Source: an uncultured Peptococcaceae bacterium (GTDB taxonomy: Bacteria > Bacillota > Peptococcia > Peptococcales > Peptococcaceae). Taken from it: a stretch of DNA of 64,000 bases. The position numbers and the translations under genes were made by a program. Below the pieces are notes generated by a model. The model was given only the letters and a program-made list of their open reading frames with translations. It was not told the DNA's origin and did no database searches. Positions 26,404-35,900 of this stretch are shown here, in pieces; the first letter of the stretch is position 1, and every line of letters starts with the position of its first letter. The stretch is from contig URZX01000001.1 of assembly GCA_900552455.1 (NCBI GenBank), positions 62,001 through 126,000 on the forward strand, written 5' to 3'.

Positions 26404-27122
26404 AGCCCCCTGAAAAACCAGAAAAGCCACGCTTCAAAGACCGCCCCCTCGAGCTGCGTCCACGTGAGCGCCTCATCCAGGGTTCCCCGCAGGACCTCTC
26501 CAATTCCGAGCTCCTCGCCATCCTCCTGCAGACAGGCACCGTCCTCCATGACGTCACCGACCTCGCCGCGATCGTCCTCACCCACACAGGCGGCCTCGAA
26601 GGATTGCTGCACCAGAACATGCGCTCCCTCTGCGAGATCAAAGGCATCGGCCCCAGCAAAGCCTGCATGCTCCTCGCAGCCATCGAGCTCGGACGCCGAC
26701 TCGCCCTCGTGCAGAGCCAGCAGGAAAAGAGACGCATCACCACCAGCGCCAGCGCCGCCTGGTTCATCCGCACCCAGATCAGAAACAGCGAGCAGGAAAG
26801 CTTCCACGCCCTCTATCTCGACGCCAAGCACAGCCTCATCGCTGCTAAAGAGCTCTTCGTTGGCACCGCCAACAGCGCCAACGTCCATCCCCGTGACATC
26901 TTTCGCGAAGCCGTGCGCTTAAACGCCGTCGCCCTCATCATCGGGCACAACCACCCATCCGGCGACCTCACTCCAAGCACCAGCGATCTCAAGCTCACAA
27001 AACGCCTGCGCCAGGCCGCAGAGCTTTTGGGCATCAGTCTGCTCGACCACATCATCGTCGCCGATCCGCGCAGCGAAGTCTATCTCAGCTTCAAAGAAAA
27101 CGGCTACCTCAGCCCCCTTTGA
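26400..27122 (+). CDS. radC: RadC-like JAB-domain protein
   Basis: A 240-residue RadC (YicR family) protein: an N-terminal helix-hairpin-helix part (LSNSELLAILLQTGT ... LCEIKGIGPSKACMLLAAIELGRR) and a JAB/MPN+ metallo-domain with the JAMM motif in GHNHPSGDLTPSTSD (about residue 180-195). RadC has been tied to DNA repair and recombination but its reaction is not established. I start at GTG 26400, which overlaps the maf stop and has GGAGGAGG upstream; GTG 26382 is also possible. Confidence 0.95.
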   Translation: MKPPEKPEKPRFKDRPLELRPRERLIQGSPQDLSNSELLAILLQTGTVLHDVTDLAAIVLTHTGGLEGLLHQNMRSLCEIKGIGPSKACMLLAAIELGRRLALVQSQQEKRRITTSASAAWFIRTQIRNSEQESFHALYLDAKHSLIAAKELFVGTANSANVHPRDIFREAVRLNAVALIIGHNHPSGDLTPSTSDLKLTKRLRQAAELLGISLLDHIIVADPRSEVYLSFKENGYLSPL

Positions 27123-27214
27123 CCAAACTGTAACATTTTCTCCCTGAATTGGACAACAATTTGTAAATGCTTTGTTGTTGTTCCATACAGGGATTTTTTG
27201 TTACACTTTTTTAC

Positions 27215-27246
27215 GCCGGACAGCGAAAGCCCTCGTCCGGCTTTAT
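27215..27246 (+). terminator. Hairpin in front of the dacA-like gene
   Basis: GCCGGAC pairs with GTCCGGC around 13 bases, followed by TTTATC. It may end maf-radC transcripts or act in the dacA leader. A nearby GGACAACAA/TTGTTGTTCC inverted repeat (27151-27184) precedes another T run and may be the true radC terminator. Confidence 0.5.
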
Positions 27247-27270
27247 CATCGCAAGGAAAGAGAGGGTTCT

Positions 27271-28587
27271 ATGAAAAAGAAATTACTCAGCATCGTACTG
27301 TCAGCAGCATTGCTGCTTCCCACCATCGCAAGTCCCGCACAGGCCGCAGAAACCCCGGACATCCAGGGTACCAGCGCCGTCATCATGGACAACACCACCG
27401 GCGAGATCCTCTGGAGCCAGGACGCCGACACCATCCGTCCCGTCGCCAGCATGACCAAAGTCATGGCCGCCTACCTCGTTTATGAAGCCATCCACGACGG
27501 CCGCATCACCATGGATACCCCCGTGCCAATAAGCGTCTACACCTATTATTTCTCCCGGGATGACATCTATTCCAACATCCCGTTTGAATGGGATCAGACC
27601 TACACCGTGCGCGACATGCTCGAAGCCTTTCTCTGCTATTCCGCTTGCGCAGCGGGACCAGCCCTCGGCGAACTCCTCTATGGCTCCGAAGAAGCCTTCG
27701 TCGACGCCATGAACGCCAAAGTCCTCGAGCTCGGCATCGACGCCTGGTACGACCAGAGCTACGATGAAGGCTACATGAGCGCGCGCGCCATGGCCACCCT
27801 TTCCCGCCAGGTCATCGCAGAATGCCCAGAGATCCTCGAGATCACAAGCCTCGAGGAATTTGAATTTGGCGGCGAAACCTATCCATCCAGCAACAACCTT
27901 CTCGGCCAGGACCAGGAAGAGCAGGAGGAGATCGGCACCGTTGACGGACTCAAAACCGGCTGGACCCCACAGGCAGGCAGCTGCATGGCAGCCAGCTCCG
28001 TCAAGGATAACCAGCGCCTCATCACCATCACCATGAATGCCAGCGCCGTGAACGCCCGCTACAGCGACAGCAGAGAGCTCCTCCAAACCGGCTTCGACAT
28101 CCTTGAAGAACGCCTCGAAGACGGTTATGCCTACGCATCGCCAAACGCAGCCACCGTCAGCATGAATGGCAGCCAGCTTTCCATGCAGGCATATCTCGCC
28201 AATGGCAACAACTACGTGCGCCTGCGTGATTTCGCAGCCATCCTCGCCGGCACAGGCAGCCAGTTCGGCCTCACCTATGACAGCGCAAGCGGCGCCGTCG
28301 TCATGCAGAGCGGCGCCCCATATGAAGGCACCAACTCTGGCGGACAGATCACAGGCGGCACCGTCATGAGTCAGCTGCATCAGCCAACCGTCTACGTCGA
28401 CAGCGCCCCATACACCATCGACAGCTACCTCATCGGCGACCTCAATTATATGAAGATCCGCGACCTCTGTGCAGCCATCGGCTGCGGCATCGACTACGAC
28501 GCCACAACCGGCCAGGTCATCCTCATCCCACAGGAAACCACCACCACCGACAACACCGCGCCTGTCAGTGCAGATCAAGCCGCCTGA
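27271..28587 (+). CDS. D-alanyl-D-alanine carboxypeptidase homologue with copper-amine-oxidase-like C-terminal repeats
   Basis: A 438-residue exported peptidase S11 protein. After a signal peptide (1-29, ends AQA) comes the penicillin-binding fold with SxxK as SMTK (about residue 60) and KTG in DGLKTGWTPQAGSC (about 230). The expected SxN (usually SGND or SAND) reads SACA at the matching place (CYSACAAGPALGELL), so the catalytic asparagine seems replaced by cysteine. The C-terminal part (about 290-425) has two copper-amine-oxidase-N-like repeats (YVRLRDFAAILAG, YMKIRDLCAAIGC) used by Bacillota as wall-binding or stalk domains. It likely trims peptidoglycan side chains, if active. Confidence 0.85.
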   Translation: MKKKLLSIVLSAALLLPTIASPAQAAETPDIQGTSAVIMDNTTGEILWSQDADTIRPVASMTKVMAAYLVYEAIHDGRITMDTPVPISVYTYYFSRDDIYSNIPFEWDQTYTVRDMLEAFLCYSACAAGPALGELLYGSEEAFVDAMNAKVLELGIDAWYDQSYDEGYMSARAMATLSRQVIAECPEILEITSLEEFEFGGETYPSSNNLLGQDQEEQEEIGTVDGLKTGWTPQAGSCMAASSVKDNQRLITITMNASAVNARYSDSRELLQTGFDILEERLEDGYAYASPNAATVSMNGSQLSMQAYLANGNNYVRLRDFAAILAGTGSQFGLTYDSASGAVVMQSGAPYEGTNSGGQITGGTVMSQLHQPTVYVDSAPYTIDSYLIGDLNYMKIRDLCAAIGCGIDYDATTGQVILIPQETTTTDNTAPVSADQAA

Positions 28588-28614
28588 GAAAAGCGAAAAA
28601 AATGCGCGTCAGTA

Positions 28615-28643
28615 TTGAATTTTCGATCGCCATGCAGTACTAT
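28615..28643 (+). promoter_or_regulatory. Promoter of the unidentified structured RNA
   Basis: TTGAAT (28615-28620), 17 bases, TACTAT (28638-28643); TATAAC at 28641-28646 overlaps as an alternative -10. Confidence 0.55.
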
Positions 28644-28650
28644 AACGTAT

Positions 28651-28958
28651 GAGAAGGGCAGCATCCGCCAGCGCTGCCCTCTCACATGACGTCATGGGTC
28701 GTATATGCGACAACAGGGGCAGGTTCGCCACTTCATCTTCATTCGCCTGTCCCCGTCGTTTCCTCAAACTCCTGCGCGGCAAGGACACCATCCCGTAACC
28801 ATGTCCTGGCAGCTCTCCAAGTGCCAGCCGCAAAGCAGATAGTACCACACCATCACGGGCAGCTACCACCAATCGCTCACAGCTGCCCCTCATCACAGAT
28901 CGAAAATACGCATATACGGCCAAAAGGACAGGGACTTCCTCATCCCCTGTCCTTTTTC
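28651..28958 (+). ncRNA. Candidate structured non-coding RNA of about 300 bases
   Basis: The 570-base gap between the carboxypeptidase and pyc has no convincing protein but is full of paired segments: GGGCAGC/GCTGCCC near the start, GTCGTATATGCG (28698-28709) with CGCATATACGGC (28909-28920) as a 12-pair closing helix 200 bases apart, GGGGCAGG/CCTGTCCCC, GGACA/TGTCC, TGGCA/TGCCA, GGGCAGCT/AGCTGCCC. A promoter lies just upstream and a strong terminator ends it. It does not show the landmarks of tmRNA, SRP RNA, RNase P RNA or 6S RNA that I know. The rest of the gap, 28959-29035, is AT-rich and holds the pyc promoter region. Confidence 0.5.
28922..28958 (+). terminator. Terminator of the structured RNA
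   Basis: AAAAGGACAGGG pairs with CCCCTGTCCTTTTT around ten bases. The A and T runs make it usable in both directions. Confidence 0.9.
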
Positions 28959-29035
28959 TATGCCTGAAATTCCAGCGCGGAACTATGAAAAATGAAAGAA
29001 AAAATTATTTTTATAATCATTTTTCAGAAAAATGA

Positions 29036-29064
29036 TGCATAATTCCCGAAGGAAAGATATAATA
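29036..29064 (+). promoter_or_regulatory. Probable pyc promoter
   Basis: TGCATA (29036-29041), 17 bases, TATAAT (29059-29064). The -35 is weak. The leader of about 85 bases contains GGCGCTTTTAAGCGCC (29130-29145), a hairpin just before the ribosome site. Confidence 0.5.
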
Positions 29065-29156
29065 ATACTTACATATACTCCATTACTGTGTAAAGTTACA
29101 ACTTGTATGGATGATACAGGCGCTTTTAAGCGCCGATAAATGAGGAGGTAGGGACT

Positions 29157-32100
29157 GTGAAAGAAATCAAGACCATCTTAGTAGCAAACCGTGGCGAGAT
29201 CGCTATCCGTATTTTCCGCGCCTGCAAGGAGCTCGGGATCAAGAGCATCGCCATCTATTCGGAAGAAGATAAGAACTCTCTGTATCGTACCATCGCAGAT
29301 GAATCCTATCGCGTCGGTAAGGGCAAAACCCCAGTCGATGCATACCTGGACATCTCCGGCATCATCACCCTCGCAAAATCCAAGGGCGTAGACGCCATCC
29401 ATCCTGGCTATGGGTTCCTGTCTGAAAACGCTGAATTTGCGCAAGCCTGCGAAGAAGCCGGCATCGAATTTATCGGTCCGGACCACAACATGTTAAACGC
29501 ACTCGGCGACAAGATCCAGTCCAAGAAAGTTGCCATCGAAGTTGGCGTGCCAACCATTCCTGGCGTAGAACGTGCAGCGCTCAATGTTGAAGAAGCAAAA
29601 GAATTTGCCAAGGTTGCAGGCTATCCTGTCATCCTCAAAGCCAGCGCCGGCGGCGGTGGTCGTGGGATGCGCGTCGTCCGCAGCGAAGAAGACATGGAAC
29701 AGGAATACAACAGCGCTACCAGCGAAGCCAAGAAAGCCTTCGGTATCGCAGACGTATTCGTTGAAAAATACATCGAACGTCCAAAGCACATCGAAGTACA
29801 GGTCCTTGGCGATAAGTATGGCAACATCGTTCACATGTTCGAACGTGACTGCTCCATCCAGCGCCGTCACCAGAAAGTCATCGAATTTGCGCCATCCCTG
29901 ATCCTTTCCGAGGAACAGCGTCAGGCCATCTGCGAAGATGCCCTCAAGATCGCGCGTCACGTCAACTACCGCAGCGCCGGTACCGTTGAATTCCTCGTCG
30001 ATGCACAGGGCAACCACTACTTCATCGAAATGAACCCACGTATCCAGGTAGAGCACTGCGTCACCGAACAGATCACCGGTATCGACATCGTGCAGGCCCA
30101 GATCCGTGTTGCCCAGGGCTACAAACTCGCTGATCCTGAGATCGGCATCCCAACCCAGGATTCCATCACCCATCGCGGTTATGCCATCCAGTGCCGTGTC
30201 ACCACCGAAGACCCAGCAAACAACTTTGCACCAGACACCGGTACCATCGAAGTGTACCGTTCCAGCTCCGGTCACGGCATCCGTCTCGACAGCGGCAACG
30301 CCTATGCAGGCGCGCAGATCTCTCCATTCTACGACAGCCTGCTCGTCAAGATCATCGCTTACAACCGCACCTTCCAGGGTACCATCGATACAGCCATCCG
30401 CTGCCTGCATGAAACCAAGATCAAGGGCGTTAAGACCAACATCGGCTTCCTGATCAACGTTCTCAATCATCCACGTTTCCGCAACGGCGAATGCGACACC
30501 AGCTTCATCGCTCAGACCCCAGAGCTTTTCGATATCCACGGCGGCGACAACATGGAAAAGAAGATGCTCACCTTCCTCGCCAACAAAGCCGTCAACGAGA
30601 TCAAGGGCGAAAAGCCAGAATTCAACGAGCTCGAAGTGCCAACCTTTGACAAGCCACTGCTTCTGCGCGGCACCAAGCAGCTCCTCGACGAAAAAGGCCC
30701 TAAGGCCGTTGCAGATTGGGTCATGCAGCAGGATCGCCTGCTCATCACCGACACCTCCATGCGTGACGCCCAGCAGTCCCTGCTCGCAACCCGCATGCGT
30801 ACCGTCGACATGACCCGCATCGCACCAGCCTACGCCACCGCCTGCAAGGATTTCTTCTCCCTCGAAATGTGGGGCGGCGCAACCTTCGACACCGCTTATC
30901 GTTTCCTCAAGGAATCCCCATGGGCACGTCTCGACGAATTGCGTGAAGCCATTCCAAACGTGCTCTTCCAGATGCTTTTGCGTGGCGCCAATGCCGTTGG
31001 TTATGCCAACTATCCAGACAACGTCATCCGTCAGTTCGTGCAGGAATCTGCCAAGAGCGGCATCGACGTCTTCCGTATCTTCGACTCCCTCAACTGGGTT
31101 GAAGCCATGAAAGTCTCCATCGATGAAGCCCTCAAGACCGACAAGCTCGTCGAAGGCTGCATCTGCTACACCGGCGACATCATGGATAAGAGCCGTACCA
31201 AGTACGACCTCGAATACTACATCCGCAAAGCCAAAGAGCTCGAAGGCCTCGGTTGCCACATGCTCGGCATCAAGGACATGAGCGGTCTCTTAAAGCCAAT
31301 GGCAGCAACCGAGCTCATCAGCGCCCTCAAGAGCGAACTCAACATCCCAATCCATCTGCACACTCACGATTCCACCGGTAACGGCGTCGCAACCCTGCTC
31401 ATGGCAGCACAGGCCGGCGTAGACATCGTCGACGTTGCCTTCAACGGCATCGCAGGCCTCACCAGCCAGCCAGGCCTCAACTCCCTCGTTGCAGCCCTCG
31501 AGCTCACCAAGCGCGACACCGGACTGGATATCATCAAGCTGCAGAAGATCAGCGATTACTGGGGCGAAGTGCGCAAGTACTACAGCCAGTTCGAAAGTGG
31601 CATGCGCGCCGGTTCCGCCGAAATCTACAAATACGAGATCCCTGGCGGCCAGTATTCCAACCTCAAACCACAGGTTGAAAGCTTCGGCCTCGGCCACAAG
31701 TTCGAAGAAGTCAAGAAGATGTACGCCACCGTCAACGAGATGCTCGGTGACATCGTCAAGGTTACCCCATCTTCCAAGGCCGTCGGTGACATGGCCATCT
31801 TCATGGTCCAGAACAACCTCACCCCGGACAACATCATCGAAAAAGGGAAGAACATCGACTTCCCAGATTCCATCGTTTCCTACTTCCAGGGCATGATGGG
31901 TCAGCCAGAAGGCGGCTTCCCAGAAGATCTCCAGAAGATCGTCCTCAAGGATAAAGAACCACTCACCTGCCGCCCAGGCGAACTCCTGCCAGACGAAGAC
32001 CTCGAAGCCGACGCCGAATATCTGAAGAAAGAATACGGCATCGAAGCAGGCCGCCGCGAAGCGCTGAGCTATGCGATGTACCCACGCATGTATGAAGACT

Positions 32101-32588
32101 ACCTCAAGGGCCTGAAGAAAGATCCAATCCTCTGCCACATGGACAGCGATCAGTTCTTCTATGGCCTGCGCAAAGGCGAAACCGGTGACATCGCCATCGA
32201 CGAAGGGAAAGTCATGAGCGTTCGACTCATCGAAGTCAAGGAACCAGACGAAGAAGGCAACTCCGTCGTCGCCTTCGAAGTCAACGGCAGCTACCGCACC
32301 GTTAAGGTTGCCAACGAAGCCGCTGCGAAATCCCTGACCATCGTTCGCAAGCCAATGGCCGATCAGGACAACCCAGCCCACGTCGGCGCGAACATCCCAG
32401 GCACCGTCATCAAGATCCTCGTGGCCGAAGGCGACGAAGTGGAAGAAAACCAGCCACTCATCGTTCTCGAAGCCATGAAGATGGAAACCAACGTCCTCAG
32501 CCCACGCAAAGGTAAAGTTGCGCGTATCCTCGCTGAAGACGGCGCTCAGGTTGAAGCTGGCGAACTCATCGTCGAGCTTGAAGTATAA
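29157..32588 (+). CDS. pyc: Pyruvate carboxylase
   Basis: This biotin enzyme makes oxaloacetate from pyruvate, bicarbonate and ATP, refilling the citrate-cycle branch and gluconeogenesis. The 1143 residues carry, in order, the biotin carboxylase domain with ATP-grasp glycine loop GGGGRGMR (about 164) and FIEMNPRIQVEH (about 286), the carboxyltransferase barrel (TDTSMRDAQQSLLATRMR, about 530), the allosteric linker, and the biotin-carrier domain with EAMKMET (about 1106; the middle lysine is biotinylated). Start is GTG 29157 with GAGGAGG upstream. The gene is full length and ends at a terminator. Confidence 0.97.
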   Translation: MKEIKTILVANRGEIAIRIFRACKELGIKSIAIYSEEDKNSLYRTIADESYRVGKGKTPVDAYLDISGIITLAKSKGVDAIHPGYGFLSENAEFAQACEEAGIEFIGPDHNMLNALGDKIQSKKVAIEVGVPTIPGVERAALNVEEAKEFAKVAGYPVILKASAGGGGRGMRVVRSEEDMEQEYNSATSEAKKAFGIADVFVEKYIERPKHIEVQVLGDKYGNIVHMFERDCSIQRRHQKVIEFAPSLILSEEQRQAICEDALKIARHVNYRSAGTVEFLVDAQGNHYFIEMNPRIQVEHCVTEQITGIDIVQAQIRVAQGYKLADPEIGIPTQDSITHRGYAIQCRVTTEDPANNFAPDTGTIEVYRSSSGHGIRLDSGNAYAGAQISPFYDSLLVKIIAYNRTFQGTIDTAIRCLHETKIKGVKTNIGFLINVLNHPRFRNGECDTSFIAQTPELFDIHGGDNMEKKMLTFLANKAVNEIKGEKPEFNELEVPTFDKPLLLRGTKQLLDEKGPKAVADWVMQQDRLLITDTSMRDAQQSLLATRMRTVDMTRIAPAYATACKDFFSLEMWGGATFDTAYRFLKESPWARLDELREAIPNVLFQMLLRGANAVGYANYPDNVIRQFVQESAKSGIDVFRIFDSLNWVEAMKVSIDEALKTDKLVEGCICYTGDIMDKSRTKYDLEYYIRKAKELEGLGCHMLGIKDMSGLLKPMAATELISALKSELNIPIHLHTHDSTGNGVATLLMAAQAGVDIVDVAFNGIAGLTSQPGLNSLVAALELTKRDTGLDIIKLQKISDYWGEVRKYYSQFESGMRAGSAEIYKYEIPGGQYSNLKPQVESFGLGHKFEEVKKMYATVNEMLGDIVKVTPSSKAVGDMAIFMVQNNLTPDNIIEKGKNIDFPDSIVSYFQGMMGQPEGGFPEDLQKIVLKDKEPLTCRPGELLPDEDLEADAEYLKKEYGIEAGRREALSYAMYPRMYEDYLKGLKKDPILCHMDSDQFFYGLRKGETGDIAIDEGKVMSVRLIEVKEPDEEGNSVVAFEVNGSYRTVKVANEAAAKSLTIVRKPMADQDNPAHVGANIPGTVIKILVAEGDEVEENQPLIVLEAMKMETNVLSPRKGKVARILAEDGAQVEAGELIVELEV

Positions 32589-32601
32589 TCCAATAAGTAA
32601 C

Positions 32602-32644
32602 GCATGGGAGCAGCCGCCACTGGGCGCTGTTCCCATTGCTTTTC
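32602..32644 (+). terminator. Terminator after pyc
   Basis: GCATGGGAGCAGC pairs with GCTGTTCCCATTGC with small bulges, then TTTTC. Confidence 0.8.
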
Positions 32645-32659
32645 TCGCGGAGTGATACC

Positions 32660-32965
32660 ATGGAACTCATAGAAAAACTGTTTAAGCCGCTGATCCTTGT
32701 CGCCACCCTCGTGTGGTTCGTGCTCGCCGCCTTTCGCATCTTGCCTGTGAATCAGCTTTTGATCTACGTCGGCGTGCTCTCCATCCTTATGGGGCTGCGC
32801 AACCTCGTGATCCTCAACATCAGCCAAAAAAGCGGCAAATTGCACGACAAGATCCAATTTTACGTTGATCAGTACGGCCTGAAAAAAGGACTCGTCCGTT
32901 ACGCCATCATGCTCATCGGCGTCTACCTCGTTCTCGGGTTTTTGCTGATCGTCCTCAACATTTGA
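32660..32965 (+). CDS. Small membrane protein of unknown function
   Basis: A 101-residue protein with two long hydrophobic stretches near the N-terminus (PLILVATLVWFVLAAF and LLIYVGVLSILMGLRNLVIL), a basic amphipathic middle, and a third span at the C-terminus (YAIMLIGVYLVLGFLLIVL). I do not recognise the family. Start ATG 32660 follows GCGGAGTG; the frame could extend upstream but that part overlaps the pyc terminator. It lies 22 bases before the recJ fusion's ribosome region and is probably the first gene of the recJ-rel operon. Confidence 0.75.
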   Translation: MELIEKLFKPLILVATLVWFVLAAFRILPVNQLLIYVGVLSILMGLRNLVILNISQKSGKLHDKIQFYVDQYGLKKGLVRYAIMLIGVYLVLGFLLIVLNI

Positions 32966-32995
32966 ACTTAGCCTATAAAGGAGCGTCATGAATTT

Positions 32996-35900
32996 ATGAA
33001 AACCTGGAAAATCCGTTCTTCCAATCATGCCGCCGCCAAAGTTTTAGCCGACGCGCTGGGGCTGCCGCTGCCATTGGCGAGAATCCTCGCCAGTCGCGGC
33101 TATGCCACGCCTGAGCAGGCGTCGGCATTTTTGTACGCAGAAATGAAAGAACTCAGCCGTCCCTTCCAGCTGCCAAATCTTGGCGCCGCCGTGGACATTA
33201 TCGCAGAAGCCTTCCAGGCAAAAAAACGCATCGCCATCTATGGCGACTACGACGTCGACGGCATCTGCGCCGCAACCCTCATGCGCGAAGCTTTTTCCTG
33301 GCTCGATACCGACGTGCGCATCTACATCCCAAGCCGCCTCAAAGAAGGCTACGGCATGAACGCCCAGGCCCTGGACACCCTTCTGGCTGAAGGCATTGAG
33401 CTCGTCATCACCGTTGACAACGGCATCGCCTCCCGGGAACTCATCGCCGAGTATAAGAAGAAGGGGCTTTCTTTCATCGTCACCGACCACCACCAGCTCC
33501 CGCCAGCGCTTCCAGAATGCGTCGTCGTCAATCCCCTTCTTTCAGCAAGCGTCACCGCGCCTTACCGCAGGCTTTGCGGCTGCGGCACCGCGTATTTTCT
33601 CGCCATGGGCATGCTGGAACGCCTCGCGCCAGCGCTCTACGACGATCTTCATCAGCGTAAGCTCCTCGATCTCGTCGCCGTCGCCACTGTTGCAGACCTC
33701 GTGCCACTCGTCGATGACAACCGCATCCTCGTGCGCGAAGGCCTCCGTCTCATTAACGACAAGCCGCGTCCCGGCCTGAAAGCCCTCGCAGCGCTCATGT
33801 GTGGCGAAGAAAAAATCAAAGCCTCCGACATCGCCTTTCGCATCGCGCCTTGCATCAACGCCTGCGGCAGACTCGATGAAACCGCCGATGCCCTCGCGCT
33901 TTTCGCCCACGATGCAGAAGGAGACCTCAGCCCGCTCGCCGAAACCGTGCGCGACTACAACGACGAACGCAAGAACATGGAGCGCCGCATCGCAAAAGAA
34001 GCCGCCGCTCAGTTTGAAGAACACACCGGCCCCATGACCTGTGCCGTCGCAGCAGGTGAAAACTGGCACCCCGGCGTCATCGGCATCGTCGCCTCGCGCC
34101 TCGTTGAACAGTTCCACTGCCCCTCTGTCGTACTCACCACCACAGAAGAAAACCCCGGCATCTACACAGGGTCCGCGCGCAGCGTGCCAGGATTCCATCT
34201 CTACGAAGGCCTTTCCGCCTGCGCCGAGCATCTGCTCCAGTTTGGCGGCCACGAAATGGCAGCCGGTCTTTCCGTCGCCGCAGAAAAGCTCGACGATTTC
34301 AAAAAATCCTTCGCAGAAGTCACCGCAGCCTACGAAGCAGAGATCGCCGAAAACATTCTCTGGATCGACGATGTCATCACCTTAGAGGATGCCACAGAAG
34401 AGCTCGAACAGGCTCTGCGCCTGCTCGAACCCTGCGGCCAGGAAAATCCCGAGCCCCTCTTTGCCCTCGAGCATCAGTGGCGATTTGCGCATCAGCGCGT
34501 TGGACAGGAAGGCGACCATCTGCGGCTGCAGTTCCAGGATAAAAATGGCGAGACCATCCCAGCCATTGCCTTTCGTCAGGGAAATTATCCATTCTCCGAG
34601 CGCCATCGCTATGATTTTGCCTTTCATGTGACCGAGCACTGCTTCCGTGGTCTCTGCGGCATCCAGCTCATGGTCACAGACATCCAGCCATCCTGGCAGG
34701 CAGAAGAAGCCGCTATCCTGCGCACCTTCATAGCAAACGGTGCAGGCTATCTCGATGCAGGACCCCTTTCCGGCATCGCCGATCGTCCGCGTTTTTACAC
34801 CAAGCTGCGCGGCGTCAGCTTTGACGATCGACAGATCCATGTCCAATCCCTCAGAGAAGGCCAGACCCTTTCGCTTTTGCGTGAGCCCAACAATCCCGCA
34901 GATCCCAACGCCATCTGCTGCCTCACAGAAAATGGCGAAAAGCTCGGCTATCTTTCCAGACAGATCGCTTCCCAGCTCGCGCCCCTCGTCGATCTCGGCG
35001 CATCCTATCATGCAGAAGTTGCGCAGATCACCGGAAAGGGAGAGGAGACGTGCGGCGTCAACATCCTCGTCGTGAGCGATGCAGCCAATGCCCAGGCAGA
35101 AGCCGCCCAGGAAAACGACAGCGTCCTCGCCGCACTTCCCGAAGAAAACCTCGTCGATCTCCTCATCGATGCCTTCGTCGACGATGGCGAACTGTTGCCC
35201 ATCCAAGAGGCCGCCATCGCCAACATCCTTCAGCGCCATCAGGACACCTGCGTCATCATGCCCACCGGTCGCGGAAAATCCCTGATCTACCAGATCGCCG
35301 CCGGCGTCCTCGCGCGGCGCGAGCAGCGCATGACCCTCGTCATCTCTCCGCTCAAAGCCCTCGCGAGTGATCAGTACCTCGCGCTCCGCGACCATCTCGC
35401 GCCTCTCGGCTATCAGATCTACAAAGGAAACGGCGATCTCTCAAACGACGAACGCGCCCGCCTCATGCAGGCGCTCGCCCAGGAAAAGATCGACGTGCTT
35501 TTGCTCACGCCGGAATTTTTCGTGCGTCATCAGGCGCTTTTCCAGCCTCATGCCGCGCGCGTTGGACAGATCGTCATCGACGAAGCGCACCACATGCTTG
35601 ACAAGCGTCCAGCCTATAAAATCCTGCGCGAATTAAAGCCAAAATATCCCAACGCCGTCTGGACCTATCTCACAGCCACCGTGCCGACTGCAGATGCTGA
35701 GAGATTTCAGCAAATAATTTCGGGCGCAGGGCTTTATTTGGACGACCATATCCGCTATAATTTACATATTATCGATGCACGGCACACAGAAAAGAAGCTC
35801 GTCTATCTCTACAGACTCTTCATGCATCCTGAGAAGACCATCTGCTACGTCAACAGCCGTAAGCAGGCCTTTGCGCTTTCGCAGCGACTCCGCGAGATCC

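Noticed and set aside
28609..28923. Minus-strand 104-codon frame in the structured RNA region
   Set aside because: No ribosome site, no recognisable family, and it lies across paired RNA segments with a plus-strand promoter and terminator.
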